18,662 nt of DNA from Bacteroides sp. CAG:1060 (GCA_000432655.1 HF986301.1:31003-49664); one strand, 5' to 3'. Shown: positions 1 to 8,673, numbered from the stretch's first letter. Translations and numbers: made by a program. Notes: generated by a model not told the origin, from the sequence alone.

Positions 1-616
1 CTTGACCGCCATGGCGTTCCGCACCTCCATAGACCGGATCCTCCCGCAATCCGAAAGCACTCGAAAGCCGGAAATTGCCCTTGGATGTCATAAGCGGAGG
101 CATGTTAGGCACACACGATATCATATCTCCTTCATTAAGAGACATTTCATATACTTCATCAAGCGCACGGCTTCTTATGTACACACGTTTGGAAAGGATA
201 TCCAGCCGGCGCACTGATTTCTTGAGCGCGGAATTGGCATCCAGCCGCTCAAACTCCTCATAACGGTTTGTCCCCCCAAGGCCGGACATCTTCACATGCT
301 CCGGAATAGGGTTGAGTCCGTAAATGGACCGATAGACCTCGTCATCCCGTTGTTCAATACCGGTAAGTGTCTGCTCATACAGGTCCATCTGCTTGTCAAA
401 TATATCCATTTTGGCCTCCCACGCAGCATGTTTTCTTTTAAGATACGAAGTCTTGGGAAGTTCAAAATGGAAAACCGAGATATACAGCCATATATAAAAA
501 TACACTACCGCCGGAAGCGCCGCTACAAGCAGCACCACCCAAAGATGTTTGAGGTGTTTTCTGTCTTTTTTCACCTCATACATCAATGTCTCCGGATTGT
601 AGAAATATTTAGGCAT
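1..616 (-). CDS. M23 family metallopeptidase, N-terminal part (runs off left edge)
   Basis: The reading frame opens with ATG at 616-614, six bases after the stop of the aldo/keto reductase gene, and stays open to the window edge (205 codons seen). Residues about 25-49 form one hydrophobic membrane segment after a basic N-terminus, so the protein is probably a single-pass inner-membrane protein with its bulk in the periplasm. Residues about 60-95 are charged and look coiled-coil. At residues 184-205 comes the start of a peptidase M23 (LytM) domain: RLSSAFGLREDP, then an H-x-G motif at His202, cut off exactly where the metal-ligand Asp of H-x-G-x-D should follow (the one remaining base, G, fits Asp). 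M23 enzymes cut peptidoglycan cross-links or act as non-catalytic activators; the missing C-terminus decides which. It is the last visible gene of the alaS operon. Confidence 0.85.
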   Translation of the reverse strand, partial: MPKYFYNPETLMYEVKKDRKHLKHLWVVLLVAALPAVVYFYIWLYISVFHFELPKTSYLKRKHAAWEAKMDIFDKQMDLYEQTLTGIEQRDDEVYRSIYGLNPIPEHVKMSGLGGTNRYEEFERLDANSALKKSVRRLDILSKRVYIRSRALDEVYEMSLNEGDMISCVPNMPPLMTSKGNFRLSSAFGLREDPVYGGAERHGGQ

Positions 617-622
617 TCTCCG

Positions 623-1951
623 TTAAAAATCTTCTCTTTTAAGAGTTTCAATATACTTGTCTATGCGTCTGAGCTCGTGAGGAACAGCTATCTTCTGAGG
701 GCATGCGGACACACAATGGCCGCAGGAGATACAATGATCCGCCTGACGCACGCCGGGGATGGATTTGTCGTATTCCAGAAGATACTTGCGGCGAATTTTG
801 GCATATCCTTTCTGCTCCTTGCTCACCACATACGTTCCGGCATTGACATTGTCATTATAGAACTTGAAAATGGCAGGTATGTTAATTCCATACGGGCATG
901 GCATACAATACTGACAGCCGGTACACCTCACGAGAGGGTAATTCTCCATCTGCTCGGCCGTAATCTCCAGAAGCTCTTTTCCCTCATCCGTCAAAGGCTT
1001 GAAATCAAGGAACGTGGACAGGTTGTCCTGGAGGTGATTCATATATGTCATACCGCTCAGCACACACTTTACCCGAGGGAAACTGCCGGCAAACCTGAAT
1101 GCCCATGAAGCGAGCGAATTCTTCGGCTCCCTGGCCTTCAGCACATCGGAGAGCGCCGCCGGCAAATCAGCCAAACGGCCCCCGCGGAGCGGCTCCATTA
1201 TGATGATTGGTATTTCCCGTGAATCAAGCTCCCCGTACATGAATTCGGCACTGGCGTTACCCTTTCCGGAATGGGTCCAATCCACATAGTTCATCTGAAT
1301 CTGGACAAAATCCCAGTGATACTTGTCATGAAGTTCCATCATCTCCATAAACCCGCTGTCCGGACCATGAAAAGAGAATCCAAGGTTGCGGATGTGCCCA
1401 AGTTCCCTTTCCTTGAGCAAAAAGTCCATTATGCCGGTATCGCCAAATCTGCGCTTGAAATCATCTCCGCCGCTGAGTGCATGAAGCAGGTAGTAGTCCA
1501 CGTGGTCTGTCTTGAATATTTCCAGAGACTTCCGGTACATTTTGACCGAATTGTCATAACTAAAATCAGAGAAGTTGGAAAGCTTGGTGGCCAGAAGCCA
1601 TTCGCTGCGCGGATGTCTGTTCAGGGCCTCTGCGGTGGCTCTTTCGCTATCGCCTTCAAGGTACACGGGCGACGTGTCAAAATAGTTCACGCCGTGCTCC
1701 AGGGCATAGTCCACAAGGTTGTTGACCTCCGCCTGGTTGATATGCGAACGTCCGTCCTCTCCTTCTATGACAGGCCAACGCATACAGCCATAGCCAAGAA
1801 GGCCGATACCGTCATAGTGGCTGACCATTTTACCGTCGGGAACGGCTCTGCTCTTCGCATCGTCATCTCCCAACACCCGAGGCGCGCAGGCTCCTATTCC
1901 AAGGACAGCAGCGCCAAGTCCGGCTTTCTTCAAAAACTCTCTTCTGTCCAT
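623..1951 (-). CDS. Exported aldo/keto reductase with C-terminal 2x[4Fe-4S] ferredoxin domain
   Basis: Starting at ATG 1951 gives 442 residues. The N-terminus MDRREFLKKAGLGAAVLG is a twin-arginine signal and is followed by Cys22 in an IGAC lipobox-like context, so Tat export and lipid anchoring are both possible. Residues about 50-330 are an aldo/keto reductase barrel with the likely catalytic set Asp92, Tyr97, Lys123 and His157. The C-terminus carries two cluster motifs: Cys343/346/349/352, and the canonical CxxCxxCxxxCP at 407/410/413/417. The reductase barrel probably works with electrons passed through these clusters from the polyferredoxin encoded immediately upstream; the substrate is unknown. 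Start choice: AGGAA sits six bases before ATG 1951, but touches the alternative ATG at 1957, which makes an ATGA overlap with the upstream stop. A longer frame to 2017 would bury the Tat signal and is unlikely. Confidence 0.9.
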   Translation of the reverse strand: MDRREFLKKAGLGAAVLGIGACAPRVLGDDDAKSRAVPDGKMVSHYDGIGLLGYGCMRWPVIEGEDGRSHINQAEVNNLVDYALEHGVNYFDTSPVYLEGDSERATAEALNRHPRSEWLLATKLSNFSDFSYDNSVKMYRKSLEIFKTDHVDYYLLHALSGGDDFKRRFGDTGIMDFLLKERELGHIRNLGFSFHGPDSGFMEMMELHDKYHWDFVQIQMNYVDWTHSGKGNASAEFMYGELDSREIPIIIMEPLRGGRLADLPAALSDVLKAREPKNSLASWAFRFAGSFPRVKCVLSGMTYMNHLQDNLSTFLDFKPLTDEGKELLEITAEQMENYPLVRCTGCQYCMPCPYGINIPAIFKFYNDNVNAGTYVVSKEQKGYAKIRRKYLLEYDKSIPGVRQADHCISCGHCVSACPQKIAVPHELRRIDKYIETLKREDF

Positions 1952-1953
1952 AT

Positions 1954-3441
1954 TCATTTCCTGACATGAGCGGAAAGTCCGTCCACAGTAATTGCACTTA
2001 TCGGTCTTGAAGGGCACAGATACTCACAGGCTCCACACCCTATGCACTGCTCCTCGTTGACTACCGGCATACGCCTTCCGTTTTCGTCATCCACCATTCT
2101 GATTGCGCCTGACGGACAATGCCTTGCACAGTTCCCGCACTTGGCTTCGCCTTTATAGGCAAGACAAAGGTCAAAATCAACTCTGGCAGTACCTATTTTG
2201 ACAAGAAGCTTCTCTTCTTTATTCACAGGGAGAATCGCTCCGGCAGGGCAAAGAGAACTGCATACAGTACACTCCGGACGACAGTATCCTTTCTCGTAGC
2301 CCATCATCGGTTGCAAGAAATGTTCCAAATCCGTGGAAGGACGCAGTACTCCGTTAGGACAGTTGCTGACGCATAACTGACATGCCGTGCACCTGTCGTA
2401 GAAATGCCCAACGCCCTGAGCTCCCGGCGGCACAAGTCTCTCCCTGCGCTCAGGCACCTGCTTGTCTATAACTGTGGCAAGCCCTCCGTCAAGACGCTTG
2501 TTCTGCGCCTGTGCGGCAAGCGCGGTACCGGCTACGACCGTAGTGGTCAGAAATGTCCTTCGAGACTTATCTGCAGGCTCCAAAGGCTCAGTGGCCTTGG
2601 GTTTTCTACCGCTTCCGAATCCCACAAACTTATAGCGAATCGCCCCTTCGGAACAATTGTCAATACAGTCAAGGCACACGACACATCTGCTCATATCAAT
2701 CTTGTGCGCGTCACCGTCAATGCACGAAGACTTGCATTTCTTCACGCACCGCTTGCATGAAACGCACTTGCTCTCGTCAATCACCGGACGCATAAGCGAA
2801 AATCTGGACACCAGACTCAACACTGTTCCGACCGGACAGATATTGTTACAATACGCACGTCCGTACATCCACGCCAATACCGCAACCACGACAAGGGTCA
2901 CCGAAGATACCGCAATAAGCGCAGGCGCGATACTCTGGCCTTCGGCAAGACCGACCACAGTGTGTACCATACGGCCATAAGCACTGTATGGGGAAAGCAT
3001 TGCGAGCAGGAACTGAAGGCTGGTAATGGCACCGGCTATGGCAACGACAAGGAAAAAGGCCCGGGCGAGCCGGTTTTCCTTACGGAACGAGAAACTGCAA
3101 GTATGGACTTTCCCGGCTCCGGAGAGTTTTTCACCACGGGCTTTGAGTTTCTTCATTCTGGAAGCAAAACGCTTCATGGCCAACTTGTCCCGAAAACGCC
3201 TGATGGCTATAATTATGTCCTGAAACACTCCAAGAGGGCATATAACGGAACAATACAGCCGGCCGAACACGAATGTCAGAAGAAGAATAACCGCCACGGC
3301 CACAAAATTGAGCGCCAAAAAGGACGGCAGGAACTGAAGTTTGGCCATCCAGCCCCACCATTGGCCTCCGATTCCGCAAAACAACAAGGTGATTCCAATA
3401 AAGAACACCGCGGCCAGAGCTATTCTAATCTTTCTTAGCAT
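1954..3441 (-). CDS. Membrane polyferredoxin (NapH/NosR-like) fused to Tat-signal NapG-like ferredoxin
   Basis: A 495-residue electron-transfer protein. Membrane segments lie near residues 5-26, 42-60, 127-148 and 172-192. The second and fourth are each followed by a CxxxCP motif (Cys64/68 and Cys198/202), the hallmark of the NapH/NosR/YccM membrane ferredoxin family. Next come two ferredoxin motifs, Cys226/229/232/236 (with Cys240) and Cys253/256/259/263. At 293-312 there is a second export-type sequence, SRRTFLTTTVVAGTALAAQA. Downstream lie four more cluster motifs, beginning near Cys351, Cys387/391, Cys426/435 and Cys466, in an arrangement resembling NapG. It looks like NapH and NapG joined in one chain, carrying electrons from the quinone pool or membrane to a periplasmic acceptor. 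Its start overlaps the end of the Fmt fusion gene by seven bases (ATGCTAA), and its stop overlaps or abuts the reductase start. Confidence 0.9.
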   Translation of the reverse strand: MLRKIRIALAAVFFIGITLLFCGIGGQWWGWMAKLQFLPSFLALNFVAVAVILLLTFVFGRLYCSVICPLGVFQDIIIAIRRFRDKLAMKRFASRMKKLKARGEKLSGAGKVHTCSFSFRKENRLARAFFLVVAIAGAITSLQFLLAMLSPYSAYGRMVHTVVGLAEGQSIAPALIAVSSVTLVVVAVLAWMYGRAYCNNICPVGTVLSLVSRFSLMRPVIDESKCVSCKRCVKKCKSSCIDGDAHKIDMSRCVVCLDCIDNCSEGAIRYKFVGFGSGRKPKATEPLEPADKSRRTFLTTTVVAGTALAAQAQNKRLDGGLATVIDKQVPERRERLVPPGAQGVGHFYDRCTACQLCVSNCPNGVLRPSTDLEHFLQPMMGYEKGYCRPECTVCSSLCPAGAILPVNKEEKLLVKIGTARVDFDLCLAYKGEAKCGNCARHCPSGAIRMVDDENGRRMPVVNEEQCIGCGACEYLCPSRPISAITVDGLSAHVRK

Positions 3442-5831
3442 ATTTTCACCCGGTATTTGTCCGCATCACGGAACCCTAAAAGGAAAGATTTGACATCCAT
3501 TCTTTTCTTTCCCGCGAGCTGAAGTTCTTTCAGACTTATGGCTCCGTCCTGAGTAGCAATGGCAAAATAAGTCTTTCCGTCCGTAATAATATCTCCGGGA
3601 GCACCTTTCAAATCCGCCTTCTCCGCTTTGAAAATCTTAAGAGCATGGCTCTCTCCATCTTCAGAAACGAGCTCGGTGTATGCTGTCGGGTAAGGACTCA
3701 AACCTCGAATCAGGTTGTATATGTCCTTCGTGGTACCATGCCAATCAATATGACACAGTTCCTTGGTAAGTTTCGGGGCCGGCTTGAGCACTTCAGACCC
3801 CTGGATGAACGACCGCTGAACGCGGGTTTCCACATTGCCTTGTATAAGGCCTTCCACGGTCTGCACCACCAGGTCCGCTCCTATGTCCATAAGCTTGTCA
3901 TGCACGTCCCCGGCAGTGTCGTCGGGAGCGATTCTGCATTCCTGGCGATATATGATTCCTCCCGTATCGATGTCCTTATCTATCATGAACGTCGTGACAC
4001 CGGTCATTTTCTCTCCGTTGATAACCGCCCAGTTGATAGGAGCGGCACCCCTGTACTGAGGCAGAAGCGCGGCATGCAGGTTGAATGTTCCCATCTTCGG
4101 CATACTCCACACCTCCGACGGCAGCATCCTGAACGCCACCACCACGAACAAGTCAGCCTTCCATGCCCTGAGAGCATCAAGGAACTCCGGATCTTTCAAC
4201 TTGACCGGCTGAAGAACCGGGATATTGTGTGCCACGGCATACTGCTTGACGGCACTTTCATTGACTTTCAACCCGCGGCCGCTCGGCTTGTCCGCCACGG
4301 TCACCACACCTACTACGTTGTAACCTTGCTTTATCAGCCTGTCAAGAGGCTCCACGGCAAACTCCGGTGTACCCATATACACGATACGCACCGGTTTGAA
4401 GAATCTGGAAACCTTGCTCTTGAGCTTCCTCCATTTAACTTTTATCTGATCCATATTGAACATATCAGAATCATTGATTGCACACCAGGTAAGAAAAACT
4501 CCTATCGGAATAAGCACCATCGAGGACGCAAACGCTCCTATAGGAGCTTCTATGGCACCGTTCGATGCAAGTTTGACTCCGGAAATATCAACCACCCAAT
4601 AAAGTACAAAGAACAGCACCGACACTATGGCTCCGGTTCCGAGTCCACCTTTCCGCACAAGGGCACCTATAGGCGCACCTATGAAGAAAAGAATGAAGCA
4701 CGCAAGAGCCTGCGCGAACTTTTTGAGAAGTTCAATGTCATCATGATGCACATAATACTCCTCTTCGTACACATTGAACTTGTATGTATTAATCTCCGAA
4801 TTGAACCGGGCAGCATTCTCGGCAGCCTTTTTGATACCAAGAGCCTCCTGCTCGGGAGTATCCCATTCAAGATACCGCGAATCAGCAAAAAGTGCGCGGT
4901 TCTCATCCCGGAAAGCAGTATCAAGCTGCCTGTTCAGGAAAAAGACCGTGGACTTCCTTGCGTTGGCGTAATGGAGGTCATTCAGAGAATCTATCCTATG
5001 ATGAAGCGAATCGCTCTGGTGTTTGAGCTGACGGATTGTCATGGCTTTGGCCGCATCGCCGAACCTCACGGTGTCAGACTTCTCGAACTTATAGTTTTTC
5101 AGCGGAATGACAAGTTCCTGCCGGCTGAAATCAACATGCTGGAGCGCAAGTGTCGTATCATTGTACAGCACGCTGTTGGTCTCCTGATAATTGGACCCGT
5201 TATACATGCTGAACGTGAGGTAGTCCTTCCCCTTGGAGATTTTGATGATGGCAGAATCGGCAAATGTCACTGCTGTGTTACCCCTGCCGCTGGCGTGGTC
5301 ATAGACTGTCACTCCATACAGCATCTTGCTCTTCTTGTTCTGCCTGTCCACTCTGATGGTATAGCCTTCTATGCCGTCATAGAATATACCGGATGGAATC
5401 TTGATCTCATTCTTGGTGTTCATGATATCATCCCGCATGGTATAAATCTCAGCAAAAGCCTTAGGCACAAGCCTGTTACCGATAAAAAACGCTCCGACAG
5501 CAATCACAGCACTGCACACAATCAGAGGCGCAATAATCCTGGAAAACGGAACTCCGGAGGCCTTTATGGCCAGAAGTTCCTTGTTCTCCGCCAACTGGCC
5601 TATGACCATCACGGACGAAAGCAGGGTCGCAAGAGGCAGGGAAAGAGGCAAAACGGTACATGTAGCCCACATCATGAACTCCAGTATCACGCCCAGTCCA
5701 AGACCTTTACCTACAAGTTCGTCTATATAGACCCAAAGAAACTGGAGAAGAAGAATAAAGACCACAACGACAAGTGCCGCCATGAAAGGTGCGACAAATG
5801 ACTTGATTATAAAGCGGTCCAGCTTCTTCAT
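3435..5831 (-). CDS. lptG-fmt: LptF/LptG-family permease fused in frame to methionyl-tRNA formyltransferase
   Basis: One uninterrupted 798-codon frame. Residues 1-460 are a YjgP/YjgQ (LptF/LptG) permease: membrane segments near 12-34, 54-76 and 99-119, a large periplasmic region, then segments near 372-392, 400-418 and 430-450. That family forms the inner-membrane channel that lifts lipopolysaccharide towards LptC. Residues 461-480 are a short basic linker. Residues 481-798 are a full-length Fmt (318 residues; E. coli 315): VRIVYMGTPEFAVEPL at the start, the signature ALLPQYRGAAPI, catalytic Asn584, His586 and Asp622 with the same 36-residue His-Asp spacing as E. coli Fmt, and a complete C-terminal domain. 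Fmt formylates initiator Met-tRNA, so both halves look functional, with Fmt predicted on the cytoplasmic side. No separate fmt is visible. GTG 4391-4389 could permit an additional free Fmt. LptF versus LptG cannot be told apart here. Confidence 0.9.
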   Translation of the reverse strand: MKKLDRFIIKSFVAPFMAALVVVVFILLLQFLWVYIDELVGKGLGLGVILEFMMWATCTVLPLSLPLATLLSSVMVIGQLAENKELLAIKASGVPFSRIIAPLIVCSAVIAVGAFFIGNRLVPKAFAEIYTMRDDIMNTKNEIKIPSGIFYDGIEGYTIRVDRQNKKSKMLYGVTVYDHASGRGNTAVTFADSAIIKISKGKDYLTFSMYNGSNYQETNSVLYNDTTLALQHVDFSRQELVIPLKNYKFEKSDTVRFGDAAKAMTIRQLKHQSDSLHHRIDSLNDLHYANARKSTVFFLNRQLDTAFRDENRALFADSRYLEWDTPEQEALGIKKAAENAARFNSEINTYKFNVYEEEYYVHHDDIELLKKFAQALACFILFFIGAPIGALVRKGGLGTGAIVSVLFFVLYWVVDISGVKLASNGAIEAPIGAFASSMVLIPIGVFLTWCAINDSDMFNMDQIKVKWRKLKSKVSRFFKPVRIVYMGTPEFAVEPLDRLIKQGYNVVGVVTVADKPSGRGLKVNESAVKQYAVAHNIPVLQPVKLKDPEFLDALRAWKADLFVVVAFRMLPSEVWSMPKMGTFNLHAALLPQYRGAAPINWAVINGEKMTGVTTFMIDKDIDTGGIIYRQECRIAPDDTAGDVHDKLMDIGADLVVQTVEGLIQGNVETRVQRSFIQGSEVLKPAPKLTKELCHIDWHGTTKDIYNLIRGLSPYPTAYTELVSEDGESHALKIFKAEKADLKGAPGDIITDGKTYFAIATQDGAISLKELQLAGKKRMDVKSFLLGFRDADKYRVKIC
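4389..4391 (-). other. Permease/Fmt junction: in-frame GTG at the canonical Fmt start
   Basis: This codon encodes Val481 of the fusion and sits exactly where free Fmt proteins have their initiating Met (MRIV-MGTPEF becomes VRIVYMGTPEF). GTG is a legal bacterial start, so internal initiation could release a 318-residue Fmt. I see no well-placed Shine-Dalgarno sequence: the nearest purine run, AAGG, lies about 18 bases upstream. No stop codon lies near the junction in the fused frame. Confidence 0.5.
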
Positions 5832-5847
5832 TCCCTATACCGAATCT

Positions 5848-8484
5848 TTAACTTGTTGCTATTGCCACCAGTGCCTCCATCGCTTTTTCAAGCCCGCTTG
5901 CATCTTTTCCGCCGGCAGAAGCGAGACTTGGCTGTCCGCCGCCACCGCCGAGTATGAATTTGGCAGCCTCGCGGATATCTTTTCCCGCATTCTTTCCCTT
6001 TGCAACAAGGTCGTTGGAGTACATAAGCAGAAGCTGCGGCTTGCCTTCATAGGAGAAAGCCACCACCAATGCGGTATTCACAAGCTCCTTCTGCAGCGTC
6101 TGCGCAGCATTGCGCATAAACGTAGGATCAGCGTCCGGCGTAAGATCCGCTCCGGTCACAGAGATGAGTTTCATTCCATTGACATCCTTAGCCCTGGCAG
6201 CAAGGAATTTGGCGAACTCAGCCGCCTTCTGTCTGGCGAATTCCTCCGCCTGCTTCTTATAGGTAGCGTTGTCCTCAATAAGATGCCTGATGGCACCGGC
6301 AAGATCCGGAACATTATTGAACAGAGAGCGTGCGGTTCTCACAAGCTCCTGAAGTCCAAATACATACTTTTCCGCCTCCTCTCCCGTAACAGCCTCAATA
6401 CGTCTGATACCGGCAGCAATGGCAGACTCGCTCACTATTTTGAACAGTCCTATGTTTCCGGTAGCCCAGGCATGGCATCCGCCACAGAGCTCCACACTCG
6501 GACCGAATTTGACCACTCGTACGCGGTCTCCGTATTTCTCTCCGAAAAGGGCTATCGCACCCATAGCGGCAGCTTCGTCCATAGTGGCATCACGCTTCTC
6601 TTCAAGCGAATAATTCTCCCTGATAAGCTCGTTGACACGGTGTTCTACAGCTGCTATCTGCTCCTCGGAAAGCTTCTCGAAATGAGAGAAGTCGAAACGG
6701 AAGTTCTTGTCACATACAAATGAACCCTTCTGCTCTACGTGAGAGCCGAGAACCTCACGCAACGCCCTGTCAAGAAGATGCGTACAAGTATGATTGGCTG
6801 CAATTTTGCGACGACGCTGGGCGTCAACTTTCAGAGTAAAGGCTCCTGTGCAATTTTCAGGAAGCTTCTCAGCAATATGTATCGTAAGATTGTTTTCCTT
6901 GATTGTGTTCAGAATTTTGACAACTTCTCCGTCCTCCGAGACGATGCTTCCGGTATCACCTACCTCACCACCCATCTCTCCGTAGAACGGGGTGCGGTCA
7001 AACACGAGCTGGAGCATCTCCTTATTCTTCTGAACCACCGTTCTCTGCTTGAGAAGCAGCACACCCTCCAGTTCGGTGCTGTCGTATCCAAGGAACTCCA
7101 CATCTTCCCCGTCATGATATACGGTCCAATCTCCGAAAGTATTGGAAGTGGCATTGCGGGCACGATCCTTCTGTTTCTGGAGTTCTTTGTCAAACTGCTC
7201 CAAATCCACAGAAAAGCCGTTTTCCGAAGCAATAAGTTCCGTAAGGTCGATTGGGAATCCGTAAGTGTCATACAACTTGAACGCATCTTCTCCGGAAATA
7301 ACCTTGGTGCCGCGACTGCGCTCTATACACTCATCCATCAGCTTGATACCACGGTCCAAAGTGCGCAGGAAGGCCATTTCTTCCTCACGGATAACGTTCT
7401 CGATAAATTTCTGCTGTCTGGCAATTTCCGGGTACGCCTCGCCCATCTCCTCTACAAGTTTAGCGACAAGACGACAGAGGAACGGCTCGGTCAATCCGAG
7501 GAACGTGTATCCATAACGGACGGCACGACGCAGAATTCGTCTTATGACATAACCTGCCTTGACATTGGAAGGGAGCTGACCGTCAGCAATACTGAAGCTT
7601 ATGGCACGAATATGGTCCGCAATGACGCGCATAGCCACATCGACATCCCGGTTCTCGCCGTATTTGTGTCCGGAGATACGCCCGATCTCAGCAAGCATTC
7701 CGGTAAACACATCGCTGTCGTAATTGCTGTTCTTACCCTGAAGGACTGCGCACAGACGCTCGAAGCCCATTCCGGTATCAATGTTCTTGGCAGGAAGATT
7801 TTCAAGGTGACCGTCGGCCATCCTCTGATACTGCATGAACACGAGATTCCAAATCTCTATGACGTGCGGGTCGGATTTGTTGACAAGTTCCGCTCCACTG
7901 AGTCCGCTTGCCTTCTTCTCCTCCTCACTGCGGATATCGATATGAATCTCCGAACAAGGGCCGCATGGGCCGGTATCACCCATCTCCCAGAAGTTGTCGT
8001 GCTTGTTGCCGAGCAGAATATGGTCTTCCGGCAAATGCTTGAGCCAGGCAGCCTTCGCTTCCGTATCAAGGCTGGTGCCATCTTCGGCGCTACCCTCGAA
8101 CACTGTCGCATAAAGCAGGTTTTTGTCTATCCCGTAAACTTCAGTAAGAAGTTCCCACGCCCAGTCTATCGCCTCGGTCTTGAAATAATCTCCAAAACTC
8201 CAGTTGCCGAGCATCTCAAACATGGTATGATGGTATGTATCATGCCCAACCTCTTCAAGGTCATTATGCTTTCCGCTGACTCTCAGACACTTCTGCGAAT
8301 CCGTAGCCCTTTTGTAGGGGGCTGATGAATTGCCGAGGAAGATATCTTTGAACTGGTTCATTCCGGCGTTGGTAAACATCAGAGTCGGATCGTTCTTCAC
8401 AACCATAGGTGCTGAAGGCACCACCGTATGTCCCTTCGAAGCGAAAAAATCGAGGAACTTCTGCCTTATCTCTTTAGAAGTCAT
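5848..8484 (-). CDS. alaS: Alanyl-tRNA synthetase
   Basis: An 878-residue AlaRS, the usual full length. It charges tRNA-Ala in the cytoplasm and edits mischarged Ser and Gly. The N-terminal class II catalytic core is recognisable from residues 1-120 ([58 protein letters not shown]). The editing domain carries the zinc-binding set His565/His569 (HTCTH) and Cys667/His671 (CGGCH), at almost the same positions as the E. coli enzyme. The C-terminal C-Ala domain ends with the [14 protein letters not shown] glycine motif. It is the first gene after a clear promoter and is followed after 16 bases by the permease-Fmt fusion. Start ATG 8484 matches the family N-terminus ([10 protein letters not shown]). 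Confidence 0.98.
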   Translation of the reverse strand: MTSKEIRQKFLDFFASKGHTVVPSAPMVVKNDPTLMFTNAGMNQFKDIFLGNSSAPYKRATDSQKCLRVSGKHNDLEEVGHDTYHHTMFEMLGNWSFGDYFKTEAIDWAWELLTEVYGIDKNLLYATVFEGSAEDGTSLDTEAKAAWLKHLPEDHILLGNKHDNFWEMGDTGPCGPCSEIHIDIRSEEEKKASGLSGAELVNKSDPHVIEIWNLVFMQYQRMADGHLENLPAKNIDTGMGFERLCAVLQGKNSNYDSDVFTGMLAEIGRISGHKYGENRDVDVAMRVIADHIRAISFSIADGQLPSNVKAGYVIRRILRRAVRYGYTFLGLTEPFLCRLVAKLVEEMGEAYPEIARQQKFIENVIREEEMAFLRTLDRGIKLMDECIERSRGTKVISGEDAFKLYDTYGFPIDLTELIASENGFSVDLEQFDKELQKQKDRARNATSNTFGDWTVYHDGEDVEFLGYDSTELEGVLLLKQRTVVQKNKEMLQLVFDRTPFYGEMGGEVGDTGSIVSEDGEVVKILNTIKENNLTIHIAEKLPENCTGAFTLKVDAQRRRKIAANHTCTHLLDRALREVLGSHVEQKGSFVCDKNFRFDFSHFEKLSEEQIAAVEHRVNELIRENYSLEEKRDATMDEAAAMGAIALFGEKYGDRVRVVKFGPSVELCGGCHAWATGNIGLFKIVSESAIAAGIRRIEAVTGEEAEKYVFGLQELVRTARSLFNNVPDLAGAIRHLIEDNATYKKQAEEFARQKAAEFAKFLAARAKDVNGMKLISVTGADLTPDADPTFMRNAAQTLQKELVNTALVVAFSYEGKPQLLLMYSNDLVAKGKNAGKDIREAAKFILGGGGGQPSLASAGGKDASGLEKAMEALVAIATS

Positions 8485-8522
8485 ATTATTGTTGTACGTT
8501 ATCTACATTTCGTTTTAACTTA

Positions 8523-8554
8523 CAAAAATAGTACATTTTTAGACAAGGGCAAAA
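8523..8554 (-). promoter_or_regulatory. Bacteroidota primary-sigma promoter for the alaS operon
   Basis: On the minus strand a -33 element TTTTG (8554-8550) is followed, after 19 bases, by the -7 element TATTTTTG (8530-8523). This matches the TTTG...TAnnTTTG consensus of Bacteroides-type sigma factors. Predicted transcription starts near 8515, giving a leader of about 30 bases before the alaS ATG. I saw no attenuator or T-box in this short leader. Confidence 0.75.
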
Positions 8555-8629
8555 TCGGTGCCGGTTTCCGAGGCTCCAAAGTATGCGTAATCCGGCAAAG
8601 AAAAGAAAGTCCGCACGAAAACAAACGAC

Positions 8630-8673
8630 GAAAAAATAGAAGGGGCCTGACTAATGATTCAGTCAGCCCCTTC
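8630..8673 (-). terminator. Rho-independent terminator after gpmI
   Basis: An inverted repeat pairs 8661-8673 with 8639-8652: 13 base pairs including a GGGGC core, with one bulged base, around an 8-base loop. On the minus strand it is followed by a U-rich tract (six T at 8636-8631). It lies 27 bases past the gpmI stop and upstream of the alaS promoter, so it separates the two transcription units. The plus-strand side has no T tract, so it is not obviously bidirectional. Confidence 0.85.

Noticed and set aside
296..1108. A 270-codon plus-strand frame across the M23 and reductase genes
   Set aside because: It spans the boundary of two well-supported minus-strand genes and shows no family motif or start signal, so it is a shadow frame.
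1952..2017. A longer N-terminus for the aldo/keto reductase (ATG 2017)
   Set aside because: It would place about 20 residues before the twin-arginine signal and overlap the polyferredoxin by 64 bases, whereas ATG 1951 has AGGAA at correct spacing.
3645..5801. A 718-codon open frame on the plus strand, antisense to the permease-Fmt fusion
   Set aside because: It is aligned codon-for-codon with the real gene, so its stops would need TTA, CTA or TCA codons in the sense gene, which are rare here. The same register effect explains long antisense frames over alaS (6739-8325) and the receptor (14152-15567). The product resembles no known family.
6472..6486. CGGCH instead of CGGTH in the AlaRS editing-domain zinc motif
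   Set aside because: The zinc ligands Cys667 and His671 are kept. I believe a Cys at the middle position is common in Bacteroidota AlaRS, so I do not call it unusual.
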